A DNA stretch of 64,000 nucleotides, from the NCBI RefSeq assembly GCF_004683865.2, contig NZ_CP038439.1:603501-667500 (forward strand), read 5' to 3'. Every line of letters begins with the position of its first letter. The first letter of the stretch is position 1. The DNA is from Paracoccus liaowanqingii. GTDB lineage: Bacteria > Pseudomonadota > Alphaproteobacteria > Rhodobacterales > Rhodobacteraceae. Shown in pieces: positions 1-8,482 of the stretch. The notes under the pieces were generated by a model that did no database searches, was not told the DNA's origin, and saw only the letters and a program-made list of their open reading frames with translations. The position numbers and the translations under genes were made by a program.

Positions 1-1941
1 GTTGCGGATCTGGGACAGGGTGAAGCGGCGACCGACCTCGGATTCGCGCTGCAGGGCGGCGCGCAGCTCGTCCTCGTTCAGCGGCGCGGTGCCGGTCTGG
101 ACGGGGGCGGCGGCGGGCAGCTGGCCCACATCGACGGGCTGGACGTCGGCCGTGTCGTCGATCAGCTGCGTGGTCGTGCCGTCGGCGGAGACCAGCGTGC
201 GGCGCAGCACCTGCAGGTTGGCGTCGCGGATGGTGACCACCCGGCTGCCATCCTCGCGCGTCACGATCGTGCGTGACGAACCGTCGTCAAAGTTCTCGGT
301 CGCCACGGTCGAGCCGGGCTGGCGCAGCAGGGCCACCTCGTCCTTGATAACCTCTTGGCTGCCATCGGCGCGGGTGACGACCACCCGGTCGGGGGCCGAC
401 AGGGCCACCTGGCGGTTGTTGTTCAGGTAGGTGCCGACGGCGACGGCGCCCAGGCCCAGCAGCAGAGCGTTGCGCAGGGTGTTGTCGTCGTCCTCCTCGC
501 GCGCCTCGGGCTGCTGGCCGGTGGCCCCGGCCAAGGCATCGCGCAGGTTGGTGGCGAAATCCTCGGTCGACGAGCGGGCGCTGTCCTCGGTCACCTGCTG
601 TTCGGTCACCTCGCCCGAACCCTCCTCGGCATTCAGCGCCGCCGCGGTCGAGGGCGTGCTGGCCTCGGCCGCCTCGCGCGAGGCTTCGGTCTCGGGCGCA
701 TCCTCCTCGGCGGCGCGCTGGACCATCTGGCCGTCGCGGACGCGGTACATCTGCGCGACGGCCGGGGCCAGACGCAGCGCGCCATCGTCGTTGGGTTCGA
801 CCACGACGCCCTGCGGGGTCATCGCGCGGCCGCCATCGGCGCAGGGGAAGGTGCCGCCCGACAGGCAGGTCAGCTGCGAGGCGTCAAGGCCGCCCGCCAT
901 CTCGGCGTCCAGCACTCCGGCCAGACCCTGCATGTTTCCGGCGCGCTCCGCCTGGACCGGGCCGGTGGCAAGGCTCAGGGCACCGCCGGCGGCCGGGGTG
1001 GCCTCGGCGGTCGTCGCTTCGGCCTTAACGGCAGCCTCGGGGGCGGTGTCCGCTTCCGTCTCGGCGCGCAGGGCTTCGGTCAGAGCCTCAAGGCCCGTCG
1101 CGGCCTCGGCATCCTCGGCGGGGGCGACTGCCGCATCATCCTGCTGCTGGCGCTGCGGATTGCGAGCAGGGGCTTGGCTGGCAGGGGCGTCCGGGGTCGG
1201 CGCGGCCTCTGCCGGGGCCTCGGGGGTCGGGGCGGCCTCGGCAGGCGCATCCTGCACGGCGCTGCGGCCCGCGGGGGCCGGGGTCGGCCGGGTCTCTTCC
1301 GCGCGGCCGGGATTGGGCGCGGGGGCGGCGTCGGTCTGCGCCTCGGGGCGAGGCTCGGGCGCGGTGCCTTCCGGCGTCTCTGGCCGGGGCTCGGGGGTCG
1401 GCGTGGTCACGGCCTCGGGGCGCGGCGCGGGCGGCGTCTCGGCCTGTGCCTCGGGCGCGGCTTCCGGTGCGGGCTCGGGCTCAGGTGCGGCTTCGGCCTC
1501 CGGTTCAGGTGCGGGCTCGGGGGCGGCTTCCGCCTCGGCAGGGGCAGCGGCCTCGGGCGCGGCGGGGGCTTCGGCTGCGGGCTCCTCTGCCGGGGCCTCG
1601 GCGGGCGCCTCGGTTTCGGCAGGTTCCGGAGCGGCTTCGGGCTCGGGGGCGGGCTCAGCCTCGGCGGCAGGTTCGGCCTCGGCCTCGGGGGCTGCCTCCT
1701 CGGCGGCCGGCGCGTCCTCTGCGGGCATGTCGGCCTCGGCGTCCGCCTCGGGCGCCTCTTCGGCAGCTTCGGCGGGGGGCGGAACCTGACCCTCGGGGGC
1801 GGTCTCGGCCTGCGCCAGAACCAGTCCGGCAGAGCCTTGGGGGCCTGCCTCGGGCAGGCGCGGTTGCGCCATGGACATATGCGGTGCCATGAGCGACAGG
1901 CAGGCCGCAAGGGCGGTCGTATTGTGGATGATCCGGCGCAT
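1..1941 (-). CDS. OmpA-family-like exported protein, 3' end cut by the window edge
   Basis: The frame is open from an ATG at 1941 to base 1 (647 codons) and the gene continues beyond the window. A GAGGAGG ribosome site lies about 6 nt upstream. Residues 1-25 look like a signal peptide ending SMAQ. Residues about 35-260 are extremely rich in Ala, Pro and Glu (PEPA/EAAPEP-type runs). A more ordinary region with two cysteines (TCLSGGTFPC) follows, then a hydrophobic segment near residue 490 (NALLLGLGAVAVGTYLNNN) and DGS-rich beta-type repeats (VVTRADGSQEV, IVTREDGSRVV). From memory, Rhodobacteraceae proteins with this DGS-repeat region end in a peptidoglycan-binding OmpA domain; that domain would lie outside the window, so the family name is inferred. 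It may span periplasm between membrane and wall. Confidence 0.6.
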   Translation of the reverse strand, partial: MRRIIHNTTALAACLSLMAPHMSMAQPRLPEAGPQGSAGLVLAQAETAPEGQVPPPAEAAEEAPEADAEADMPAEDAPAAEEAAPEAEAEPAAEAEPAPEPEAAPEPAETEAPAEAPAEEPAAEAPAAPEAAAPAEAEAAPEPAPEPEAEAAPEPEPAPEAAPEAQAETPPAPRPEAVTTPTPEPRPETPEGTAPEPRPEAQTDAAPAPNPGRAEETRPTPAPAGRSAVQDAPAEAAPTPEAPAEAAPTPDAPASQAPARNPQRQQQDDAAVAPAEDAEAATGLEALTEALRAETEADTAPEAAVKAEATTAEATPAAGGALSLATGPVQAERAGNMQGLAGVLDAEMAGGLDASQLTCLSGGTFPCADGGRAMTPQGVVVEPNDDGALRLAPAVAQMYRVRDGQMVQRAAEEDAPETEASREAAEASTPSTAAALNAEEGSGEVTEQQVTEDSARSSTEDFATNLRDALAGATGQQPEAREEDDDNTLRNALLLGLGAVAVGTYLNNNRQVALSAPDRVVVTRADGSQEVIKDEVALLRQPGSTVATENFDDGSSRTIVTREDGSRVVTIRDANLQVLRRTLVSADGTTTQLIDDTADVQPVDVGQLPAAAPVQTGTAPLNEDELRAALQRESEVGRRFTLSQIRN

Positions 1942-2102
1942 GAAGGTCCTCCTCGGGAATCCGTCTTTGGAGGTTTAACAGGGACTTGCGCCAAGGGTTC
2001 CCAAACTTGCCGTGACCATCGCGTGATGGGCGGTCTTATGCAGACAAAAGGCCGCGCCCCCGGGGGGACGCGGCCTGTGCGGCACGGTCGGGGGCAGGGG
2101 TC

Positions 2103-2945
2103 TCAGACGCCCTCGCCGACGAAGGCCTTCTCGACCACGAATTCGCGCGGCTCGGAATTGGCGCCCTCGTGCAGGCCGAATCCCTCCAGCACCGCCTTGA
2201 CGTCGATGTTGAAGGCCAGGCTGCCGCAGATCATCGCGCGGTCCGTCTCGGGCGAGATCGGCGGCAGGCCCAGATCGGACAGCACCTTGCCCGAGCTGAG
2301 GTTGTCGGTGATCCGCCCCATGAAGGGCGAGGGCTCGCGCGTCGTCGTGGGATAGTATTTCAGGCGGCTGGCGAAATCCTCGCCGAACAGCTCGCCCAGC
2401 AGCGGGTCGTGGCGCAGGTTGTTGACCAGTTCGGCGCCATAGACCAGCTCCTCGCCGGTGCGGCAGGTGTGCATCATGATGACCTGCTCGTAGCGCTCGT
2501 AGGTGTCGGGATCGCGCATCAGAGAGGCGAAGGGCGCGATGCCGGTGCCGGTGGCCAGGAACCACAGCCGCTTGCCGGGCAGCAGCGCGTCCAGCACCAG
2601 CGTGCCCACGGGCTTGGGGCGCAGGATGATCTGGTCGCCCGGCTTGATGTGCTGCAGGCGCGAGGTCAGCGGTCCGTCGGGCACGATGATCGAATAGAAT
2701 TCCAGCTCGTCATCCCAGTTGGGCGAGGCGATGGAATAGGCGCGCAGCAGCGGCTTGCCGTTGTCGCCGGGCAGGCCGATCATCACGAACTCGCCCGAGC
2801 GGAAGCGCAGGCTGGCAGGCCGGGTTACGCGGAACGAGAACAGGCTGTCGGTCCATTTGGTGACCGATGTCACTGTCTGGGCGTCGGGGACGGTAACTTT
2901 GGCGGCCTCGGTCGTGGTCTGGGTCACGGGCAGGTCCAGCGTCAT
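2103..2945 (-). CDS. fpr: Ferredoxin--NADP+ reductase
   Basis: 280 aa, a normal length for bacterial FNR. It moves electrons between NADPH and ferredoxin/flavodoxin with FAD in the cytoplasm. The FAD motif RAYS is at residues 68-71 and the NADP-binding ATGTGIAPF at 131-139; the protein ends VEKAFVGEGV, with no C-terminal aromatic stack typical of plastidic enzymes. The start MTLDLPV was chosen over a longer frame because the 37 extra residues are Arg/Pro-rich and unlike the family. It follows the DUF934 gene by 53 nt at the end of the sulfur operon, so it plausibly supplies electrons to the sulfite reductase encoded upstream. Confidence 0.9.
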   Translation of the reverse strand: MTLDLPVTQTTTEAAKVTVPDAQTVTSVTKWTDSLFSFRVTRPASLRFRSGEFVMIGLPGDNGKPLLRAYSIASPNWDDELEFYSIIVPDGPLTSRLQHIKPGDQIILRPKPVGTLVLDALLPGKRLWFLATGTGIAPFASLMRDPDTYERYEQVIMMHTCRTGEELVYGAELVNNLRHDPLLGELFGEDFASRLKYYPTTTREPSPFMGRITDNLSSGKVLSDLGLPPISPETDRAMICGSLAFNIDVKAVLEGFGLHEGANSEPREFVVEKAFVGEGV

Positions 2946-2998
2946 TGTGAATTCCTTCAGTCTTCTAGTCGATGGGGCGGGCGGGCGAAAGGGTCGCC

Positions 2999-3385
2999 TC
3001 AGCCGGCCAGATGCGCCCGATGGTCCCAGGCCTTCCAGTCGGCGCGGGCGCGCCACTGGTCCTCGGGCTGGCGGGCGGCGATGTCGGCGGCGACCTGGAC
3101 CTCGTCGAAGCCCACGCGGCGGGCCATGGCGTACTGATCCGCGATCAGGCGCCCGGTGGCGCGCAGGCGGCCCGTGTATCCGGCTTCGCGCAGCAGGCGG
3201 GCCAGCGTGAAGCCGCGCCCGTCGCTGAAGGACGGAAAGTCGATGGCGATCAGGGGCAGGTCCAGATGGTCGGACAGGCTGGCGGGGGCGGTGTCGGGGG
3301 CCAGCGTGATCTGCGCGACCTCGGTCACGGGGTGGAAGCCGTCGTCGCGGGCCAGGACGGGGTCGCTGTTCAACTGTTCGTTCAT
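2999..3385 (-). CDS. DUF934 domain protein of the sulfite reduction operon
   Basis: 128 aa, cytoplasmic, no membrane segment. The conserved core IAIDFPSFSDGRGFTLARLL at residues 47-66 and the Arg/Trp-rich tail are typical of DUF934 proteins, which in alpha- and betaproteobacteria almost always sit beside cysI/cysH. Its start codon overlaps the cysH stop (ATGA at 3382-3385), so the two are translationally coupled. Biochemical role unknown; the constant linkage suggests an accessory to siroheme sulfite reductase. Confidence 0.85.
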   Translation of the reverse strand: MNEQLNSDPVLARDDGFHPVTEVAQITLAPDTAPASLSDHLDLPLIAIDFPSFSDGRGFTLARLLREAGYTGRLRATGRLIADQYAMARRVGFDEVQVAADIAARQPEDQWRARADWKAWDHRAHLAG

Positions 3386-4113
3386 GCCGATACCTGCTTG
3401 CGGACCATGCGTCCGCCGATGAAATGGATGCCGCATTCGGATTTGGCCTGCCCGCGCCAGCGGCCCGAGCGGGGATCCTCGCCGGGTGCCACGGGCGAAG
3501 TGCAGGGCGCGCAGCCGATCGAGGGATAGCCCTGCGCCACCAGCGGATGCCGGGGCAGGCGGTTTTCGATCATGTAGTCCTGCACGTCCTCGGGGCGCCA
3601 ATGGGCCAGGGGGTTCACGCGCAGCCGGGCGGGCGGTTCGGGCTCGAAGAACTCCAGCGCGGCGCGCTGGCCGTTCTGGAAGCGCTTGCGCCCGGTGATC
3701 CAGGCGTCATGGCCCGACAGCACCCGCTCCAGCGGCACGGTCTTGCGCAGGTCGCAGCAGGCATCGGGATCGGTCTGGTTCAGCGTGCCGTCGGGATCGC
3801 GGGCGACGATCTCGGCCGGGGTGGCGGTGATGGTCTGGACGTTGGTCAGGGCCAGCCGCCGCGCCACGTCGCGCTGATAGGCCAGCGTCTCGGGGAACAG
3901 CATGTGCGTGTCGATGAACAGCACCGGCAGGCCCGGGGCGACAACGCTGACCATGTGCAGCAGCACCACCGATTCGGCGCCGAAGGACGACACCAGCGCC
4001 ACCCGCCCCAGATCGGGGTCGGTGACGGCGCGGCGCAGGACCTCGATCGCCGCGTGGTGGCGATAGCGGTCGTTCAGCCGCCCCGCCCGCGTGTCGAGAT
4101 TGCCGTCAAGCAT
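3382..4113 (-). CDS. cysH: Assimilatory (phospho)adenylyl-sulfate reductase
   Basis: 243 aa. Reduces APS/PAPS to sulfite in cysteine synthesis. The PAPS-reductase fold motif SSFGAESVVLL is at 42-52, the catalytic ECGIH motif at 226-230, and two cysteine pairs (C119-C120 and C201-x2-C204) are present. Those pairs mark the 4Fe-4S, APS-type enzymes of alphaproteobacteria rather than the cluster-free E. coli PAPS type, so APS is the more likely substrate. The start MLDGNLD overlaps the 3' end of the reductase gene by 8 nt, which supports it over the longer frame. No sulfurylase gene lies in this window. Confidence 0.93.
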   Translation of the reverse strand: MLDGNLDTRAGRLNDRYRHHAAIEVLRRAVTDPDLGRVALVSSFGAESVVLLHMVSVVAPGLPVLFIDTHMLFPETLAYQRDVARRLALTNVQTITATPAEIVARDPDGTLNQTDPDACCDLRKTVPLERVLSGHDAWITGRKRFQNGQRAALEFFEPEPPARLRVNPLAHWRPEDVQDYMIENRLPRHPLVAQGYPSIGCAPCTSPVAPGEDPRSGRWRGQAKSECGIHFIGGRMVRKQVSA

Positions 4114-5764
4114 GGGCCGGCGCCGGATAGAGCGCGGCCTTGAACGGCGCCTGGCCCAAGCGGCGATAGGCGTCGATGAAGCGCTCGGACGCATCCTCGC
4201 GGACCTCAAGGTAGGCGCGCAGCAGGCGGTCTATGGCGGGCACGACCTCTTCGGCGGGGAAGCCCGCGCCGGCGCGTTCGCCGATGGCCGGGATGTCGTA
4301 GGCGTCGCCGCCAAGGGTGATCTGATAGTTCTCGACCCCTGCGCGATCCAGACCCAGGATGCCGATATGGCCCAGATGGTGATGCCCGCAGGCGTTGATG
4401 CAGCCCGAGATGCGGATGTTCAGGTTGCCGATCTCCTGCTCCAGCCCGAGGGCGCGGAAGTGGTCGGCGATCTCCTCGGCGATGGGGATCGACCGGGCGG
4501 TGGCCAGCGCGCAGTAATCCATGCCGGGGCAGGCGATGATGTCGCTGGTCAGGCCCGCATTGGCGGTGGCCAGCCCGGCCTCGCGCAGCGCGGCATACAG
4601 CTCCGGCAGGTCGGACTTGTGGACATGCGGCAGCGCGACGTTCTGGTCATGCATGATGCGCAGGTCGTGATGGCCGTAACGCTCGGCCAGGTCGGCCAGC
4701 AGGCGCATCTGATCGGCGCTCGCATCGCCCGGGGTCTGGCCCGGCGCCTTGAAGGTCACCACGACGCTGGCATAGCCGTCCACCTTGTGCGCGTGCAGGT
4801 TCGTGTCCGACCAGCTGCGGAAGGCGGCATTCGCGGCGCGCTCGGCCTCGAAGCCGTCCACCGGGGCGTTGCGGAACGAGGGCGCGCGGAAGCGGTCCTG
4901 GAAGATCGCCAGCGCCGCGCGGTCGGCGCCGTTGAAGGCGCGGCGGCGGGCTAGGAATTCCTCCTCGATCTCGGCGCGCATCGTGTCGATGCCGCGCTCG
5001 TGGACGGTGATCTTGATGCGGGCCTTGTACTTGTTGTCGCGGCGCCCCGACAGGTTGTAGGTCGCGATGATCGCCTCGACGTAAGGCAGCAGATCCTCCT
5101 CGGGCAGGAAGTCGCGGACGACCTTGCCCAGAAGGGGGGTGCGGCCCAGGCCGCCGCCGATCCAGACCTCGAAGCCGGTCTTGCCGTTCCGTTCGGTCAG
5201 GCGCAGGCCGATGTCATGGGCGGCGATGACGGCGCGGTCCTTCTTGCCGCCCGAGATGGCGATCTTGAACTTGCGCGGCAGGAACTGGAACTCGGCATGG
5301 TCCGTCGACCAGCTGCGCAGCAGCTCGGCATAGGGGCGGGGGTCCGCCGCCTCGTCGAAGGCAGCCCCCGCGAAGGCGTCGGTGGTGACGTTGCGGATCG
5401 TGTTGCCGCTGGTCTGGATGGCATGCATGCCGACCTCGGCCAGCGCGTCCAGCATGTCGGGGATGTCCACCAGCTTGGGCCAGTTGAACTGGATGTTCTG
5501 GCGCGTGGTCCAGTGGCCATAGCCCTTGTCCCATTTCTCGGCCAGCACGGCCAGCGTGCGCATCTGGTCGGGGCTGATCGTGCCATAGGGCACGGCCACC
5601 CGCAGCATGTAGGCATGCAGCTGCAGATAGACGCCGTTCATCAGGCGCAGCGGCTTGAACTCGTCCTCGGTCAGGCTGCCGTCCAGGCGGCGGGCGACCT
5701 GGGCGCGGAATTCGGCGGCGCGGTGGCGGACGTAATCGGTCTCGACGGGGCGGACATCAAACAT
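4106..5764 (-). CDS. cysI: Siroheme/4Fe-4S nitrite/sulfite reductase hemoprotein
   Basis: 552 aa. Six-electron reduction of sulfite to sulfide (or nitrite to ammonia). The cluster/siroheme ligands are C412-x5-C418 (ACPGMDYC) and C455-x3-C459 (SGCINACG); two ferredoxin-like nitrite/sulfite reductase half-domains precede them (for example WTTRQNIQFNW near 85-95). Start MFDVRPVE overlaps the DUF2849 stop by 8 nt. Sulfite rather than nitrite is favoured because cysH, DUF934, DUF2849 and fpr share the operon and no nitrate genes are present. The electron donor is probably ferredoxin through Fpr; there is no CysJ-type flavoprotein here. Confidence 0.92.
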   Translation of the reverse strand: MFDVRPVETDYVRHRAAEFRAQVARRLDGSLTEDEFKPLRLMNGVYLQLHAYMLRVAVPYGTISPDQMRTLAVLAEKWDKGYGHWTTRQNIQFNWPKLVDIPDMLDALAEVGMHAIQTSGNTIRNVTTDAFAGAAFDEAADPRPYAELLRSWSTDHAEFQFLPRKFKIAISGGKKDRAVIAAHDIGLRLTERNGKTGFEVWIGGGLGRTPLLGKVVRDFLPEEDLLPYVEAIIATYNLSGRRDNKYKARIKITVHERGIDTMRAEIEEEFLARRRAFNGADRAALAIFQDRFRAPSFRNAPVDGFEAERAANAAFRSWSDTNLHAHKVDGYASVVVTFKAPGQTPGDASADQMRLLADLAERYGHHDLRIMHDQNVALPHVHKSDLPELYAALREAGLATANAGLTSDIIACPGMDYCALATARSIPIAEEIADHFRALGLEQEIGNLNIRISGCINACGHHHLGHIGILGLDRAGVENYQITLGGDAYDIPAIGERAGAGFPAEEVVPAIDRLLRAYLEVREDASERFIDAYRRLGQAPFKAALYPAPAHA

Positions 5765-6104
5765 GGGCGGTTTCCGTTTTCTGGGCCCCGGAGTGCCGGT
5801 CGGCCTGGATTCCATGGAAATAGTTGGACGGGCCACGCTGCCGGAATTCCTCGCGGAAATGGACGGGCAGGGGGCCGTCGGGGCCGCGCTTCGCCTCGAC
5901 CAGATAGGGGCCGACGACGCGGTCGGCCTGGCCGATCGCCTCCAGCATCGCCAGATCGGCGATGGCCTCGTCCTCGAACAGCGTGGCCTTGAGGGGGTCC
6001 GGGGTCCAGCCACCGTCGCACATCCAGACGTTGAAGCCTTCGCGCAGGTCGTTGCCGGTGATGACGCCGGGGCGGGCTGCCGTGGGGGTGAAGGCTTTGC
6101 TCAT
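5757..6104 (-). CDS. DUF2849 small protein heading the sulfur operon
   Basis: 115 aa, soluble. The N-terminal pattern VITGNDLREGFNVWMCDGGW and the later VVGPYLVEAKRGPDGPLPVHFREEFR (split here for description only: residues 14-33 and 63-88) match DUF2849, a short family found next to siroheme sulfite reductases in Rhodobacterales. It is the first gene of the operon, 97 nt from the divergent Lrp-type regulator, and overlaps cysI by 8 nt. Function unknown. In relatives the gene before it is often a siroheme synthase (cysG); none is present here. Confidence 0.8.
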   Translation of the reverse strand: MSKAFTPTAARPGVITGNDLREGFNVWMCDGGWTPDPLKATLFEDEAIADLAMLEAIGQADRVVGPYLVEAKRGPDGPLPVHFREEFRQRGPSNYFHGIQADRHSGAQKTETAHV

Positions 6105-6129
6105 GACGGGAACCTCGTGATTTCTGACC

Positions 6130-6139
6130 TCTATATAGA
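6130..6139. promoter_or_regulatory. Palindrome TCTATATAGA between the sulfur operon and its divergent regulator
   Basis: A perfect 10-bp palindrome in the 96-nt gap between DUF2849 (start 6104, minus) and the Lrp-type gene (start 6201, plus). It is AT-rich in a GC-rich genome and contains TATATA/TATAGA strings that could serve as -10 boxes on both strands. Lrp/AsnC proteins often bind AT-rich palindromes near their own promoter, so this is a candidate operator and overlapping promoter. No convincing -35 was found. Confidence 0.4.
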
Positions 6140-6200
6140 ATTTCCGTCTGGATTCGCGACAGTGCCCGGGCGAAATAAGGAAGGACGAGCCAAGGAGCGC

Positions 6201-6719
6201 ATGATGCAGGAACCGATTTCCCCCGATGCGGGGCCGGGGCAAACGCCTGTCCGTCTGGACGAGGTGGACCGCAAGATCCTGTCCCTGCTGCAGCAGGATG
6301 CCAGCCTGTCGCTGGACCAGATCGCGGACCGGGTGGGGGCCTCCAAGACCCCGGTCTGGAACCGCATCCGCAAGCTGCGCGAGGCGGGCGTGATCCGCCG
6401 CCAGGTGGCGATCCTGGACCCCGAGGCCCTGGGGCTGGAGGCCTGCTTCTTCGTGCTGATCCGTACCAGCGAGCATGACAAGGACTGGGCGGCGCGGTTC
6501 CTGCGCGCCCTGCGCGACCGGCCCGAGGTGGTCGAGGCGCACCGGCTGGCGGGCGACATCGACTATATCCTGAAGGTGCAGGTGCGGAACGCGCGGGCCT
6601 ATGACCGCTTCTACCAGTCGCTGATCGCCGAGGTGAAGATCCACAACGTCACCGCCCTGCTGTCGATGGAGGAGATCAAGGCCACCAGCGCCCTGCCCAT
6701 CCCCGAGGCGGCGCGTTGA
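6201..6719 (+). CDS. Lrp/AsnC-family transcriptional regulator
   Basis: 172 aa (168-172 depending on which of two adjacent ATGs, 6201 or 6204, is used; AAGGAG at 6192-6197 favours either). Winged helix-turn-helix at about 18-70 (LDEVDRKILSLLQQDASLSL, then IADRVGASKTPVWNRIRKL) followed by the RAM ligand-binding domain (HRLAGDIDYILKVQVRNARA). Divergent from the sulfur operon, so it probably senses a sulfur amino acid or another small molecule and controls that operon and itself. The ligand cannot be read from sequence; specificity for cysteine or methionine is an inference from position. Confidence 0.85.
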   Translation: MMQEPISPDAGPGQTPVRLDEVDRKILSLLQQDASLSLDQIADRVGASKTPVWNRIRKLREAGVIRRQVAILDPEALGLEACFFVLIRTSEHDKDWAARFLRALRDRPEVVEAHRLAGDIDYILKVQVRNARAYDRFYQSLIAEVKIHNVTALLSMEEIKATSALPIPEAAR

Positions 6720-6799
6720 CCCCCGGCGCCCCGCGCGGACGGGCCGGGCGGGTGTCGGTCACGGCTTGGCGCGCGGCGGGAAGGGTGGCATAAAACCTC

Positions 6800-8482
6800 A
6801 TGGATACAAGCCAGGTGACCGCCTTCTACGAGATGGCCATCCTGATCCTGCTAGCGGCGGGGGTCGGGTATCTGGGCCTGTTGCTGCGCCAGCCCCTGGT
6901 CGTGGCCTTCATCGCGGTGGGCGTGCTGGCCGGGCCGGATGTCCTGGGGCTGGTGCGCTCGACCGAGTTCATCGAGACGCTGAGCCAGATCTCGATCGCG
7001 GTCCTGCTGTTCCTGGTCGGGCTGAAGCTGGATGTGGGGCTGGTGCGCAGCCTGGGCCGGGTGGCGGTGGCGACCGGGCTGGGGCAGGTGACCTTCACCG
7101 CGCTGATCGGCTTCGGCATCTGCTTGGCCTTGGGCATCGACCCGCTGACGTCGGTCTATGTCGCCATCGCGCTGACGTTCTCGTCGACCATCATCATCGT
7201 CAAGCTGCTGTCCGACAAGCAGGAGATCGGCGCCCTGCATGGCAAGATCGCGCTTGGCTTCCTGATCGTGCAGGACATCTTCGTGGTGCTGGCCATGGTC
7301 ACGCTGTCGGCCATCGGCGTGGGGGTCGGCGACGACGGGGCGGCCGGGAACGGGGGCGGCGGTCTGGCCGATGTCGGGCTGGTGCTGCTGGGCGGCGTAG
7401 TCATGGTCGGGCTGGTGGTGCTGTTCATCCGCCATGCCGCCGACCGCCTGCTGCGGCCCATGTCGCGCTCGCCCGAGCTGCTGGTGATCTTTGCCGTGGG
7501 CTGGGCCGCGGGTCTGGCGGCCCTGGGCGACGTGCTGGGTTTCGGCAAGGAGCTGGGCGGCCTGCTGGCGGGGGTGTCGCTGGCCTCGACGCCCTATCGC
7601 GAGGCGATCGGGTCGCGGCTGGCCTCGCTGCGCGACTTCCTGCTGCTGTTCTTCTTCATCAATCTGGGCGCGACGCTGGAACTGGGGTCGCTTGGCGACC
7701 AGATCTGGCCCGCGCTGGTCCTGTCGCTGTTCGTGCTGGTGGGCAACCCGCTGATCGTCCTGGCGATCATGGGGGCCATGGGCTATCGCAAGCGCACCGG
7801 CTTCCTGGCCGGGCTGACCGTGGCCCAGATCTCGGAATTCTCGCTGATCTTCATGGCGATGGGCATCTCGATCGGCCATGCCGCGCCCGAGGCGATGGGG
7901 CTGGTGACGCTGGTCGGATTGGTGACCATCGCCGTCTCGGTCTACATGATCACCTGGTCGCACAAGCTCTATGCGCTGTGCGAGCCGCTGCTGGGCATCT
8001 TCGAGCGTTCCGGCGCGGGCGCCGCCGAAGAGGCGGGGGTCGCGGCGGATGCGGGGCGCCATGACGTGATCCTGTTCGGGCTGGGCCGCTATGGCCGGCA
8101 GATCGGCCAGCGCCTGCGCGACCGGGGGCTGCGGGTGCTGGGCGTCGATTTCGACCCCGAGGCGCTGGAGGCCTGGCGCGCGCTTGGCATGCCCGCCCTG
8201 TTCGGTGACGCGACCGATCCCGAATTCGTGGCGCATCTGCCGCTGGAGGGAGTGCGCGCCGTCGTGTCGGCCGTGCCCCGCGACAAGGGTGCGCTGACCG
8301 AATCCGACCCGCAGCTGACGCTGCTGGAGGGCTTGGCGACGGCAAGGTTCCAGGGGCGCGCCTGCCTGTCGGTGCATGGCGGCCGCGACGGCGATCTGCT
8401 GCGGGCGCGGGGGGCCGACGTGATCCTGCGCCCCTTCGAGGATGCCGCCGACCAGGCCGTGCGCCGGATCGTCGAGCCCTAG
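6800..8482 (+). CDS. CPA2-family monovalent cation:proton antiporter with TrkA-N domain
   Basis: 560 aa inner-membrane protein. About 12 hydrophobic segments occupy residues 8-395 (Na_H_Exchanger domain), including FSSTIIIVKLLSD and the QD pair near residue 155 (VQDIFVVLAM). A TrkA-N/RCK nucleotide-binding domain starts near 420 (VILFGLGRYGRQIG, then VDFDPEAL). This is the KefB/KefC/YbaL-type layout: K+ or Na+ exchange for protons gated by NAD(H) or a thiol metabolite. There is no C-terminal TrkA-C domain after the RCK. It stands alone and converges with the iscR-like gene, leaving no gap (ends 8482, neighbour ends 8479). Confidence 0.85.
   Translation: MDTSQVTAFYEMAILILLAAGVGYLGLLLRQPLVVAFIAVGVLAGPDVLGLVRSTEFIETLSQISIAVLLFLVGLKLDVGLVRSLGRVAVATGLGQVTFTALIGFGICLALGIDPLTSVYVAIALTFSSTIIIVKLLSDKQEIGALHGKIALGFLIVQDIFVVLAMVTLSAIGVGVGDDGAAGNGGGGLADVGLVLLGGVVMVGLVVLFIRHAADRLLRPMSRSPELLVIFAVGWAAGLAALGDVLGFGKELGGLLAGVSLASTPYREAIGSRLASLRDFLLLFFFINLGATLELGSLGDQIWPALVLSLFVLVGNPLIVLAIMGAMGYRKRTGFLAGLTVAQISEFSLIFMAMGISIGHAAPEAMGLVTLVGLVTIAVSVYMITWSHKLYALCEPLLGIFERSGAGAAEEAGVAADAGRHDVILFGLGRYGRQIGQRLRDRGLRVLGVDFDPEALEAWRALGMPALFGDATDPEFVAHLPLEGVRAVVSAVPRDKGALTESDPQLTLLEGLATARFQGRACLSVHGGRDGDLLRARGADVILRPFEDAADQAVRRIVEP

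Noticed and set aside
355..2355. Very long plus-strand reading frame rich in Gly/Arg over the first gene
   Set aside because: It is the shadow of the minus-strand OmpA-like gene; low-complexity GC-rich sequence keeps all frames open. The minus frame has a ribosome site, signal peptide and sensible composition.
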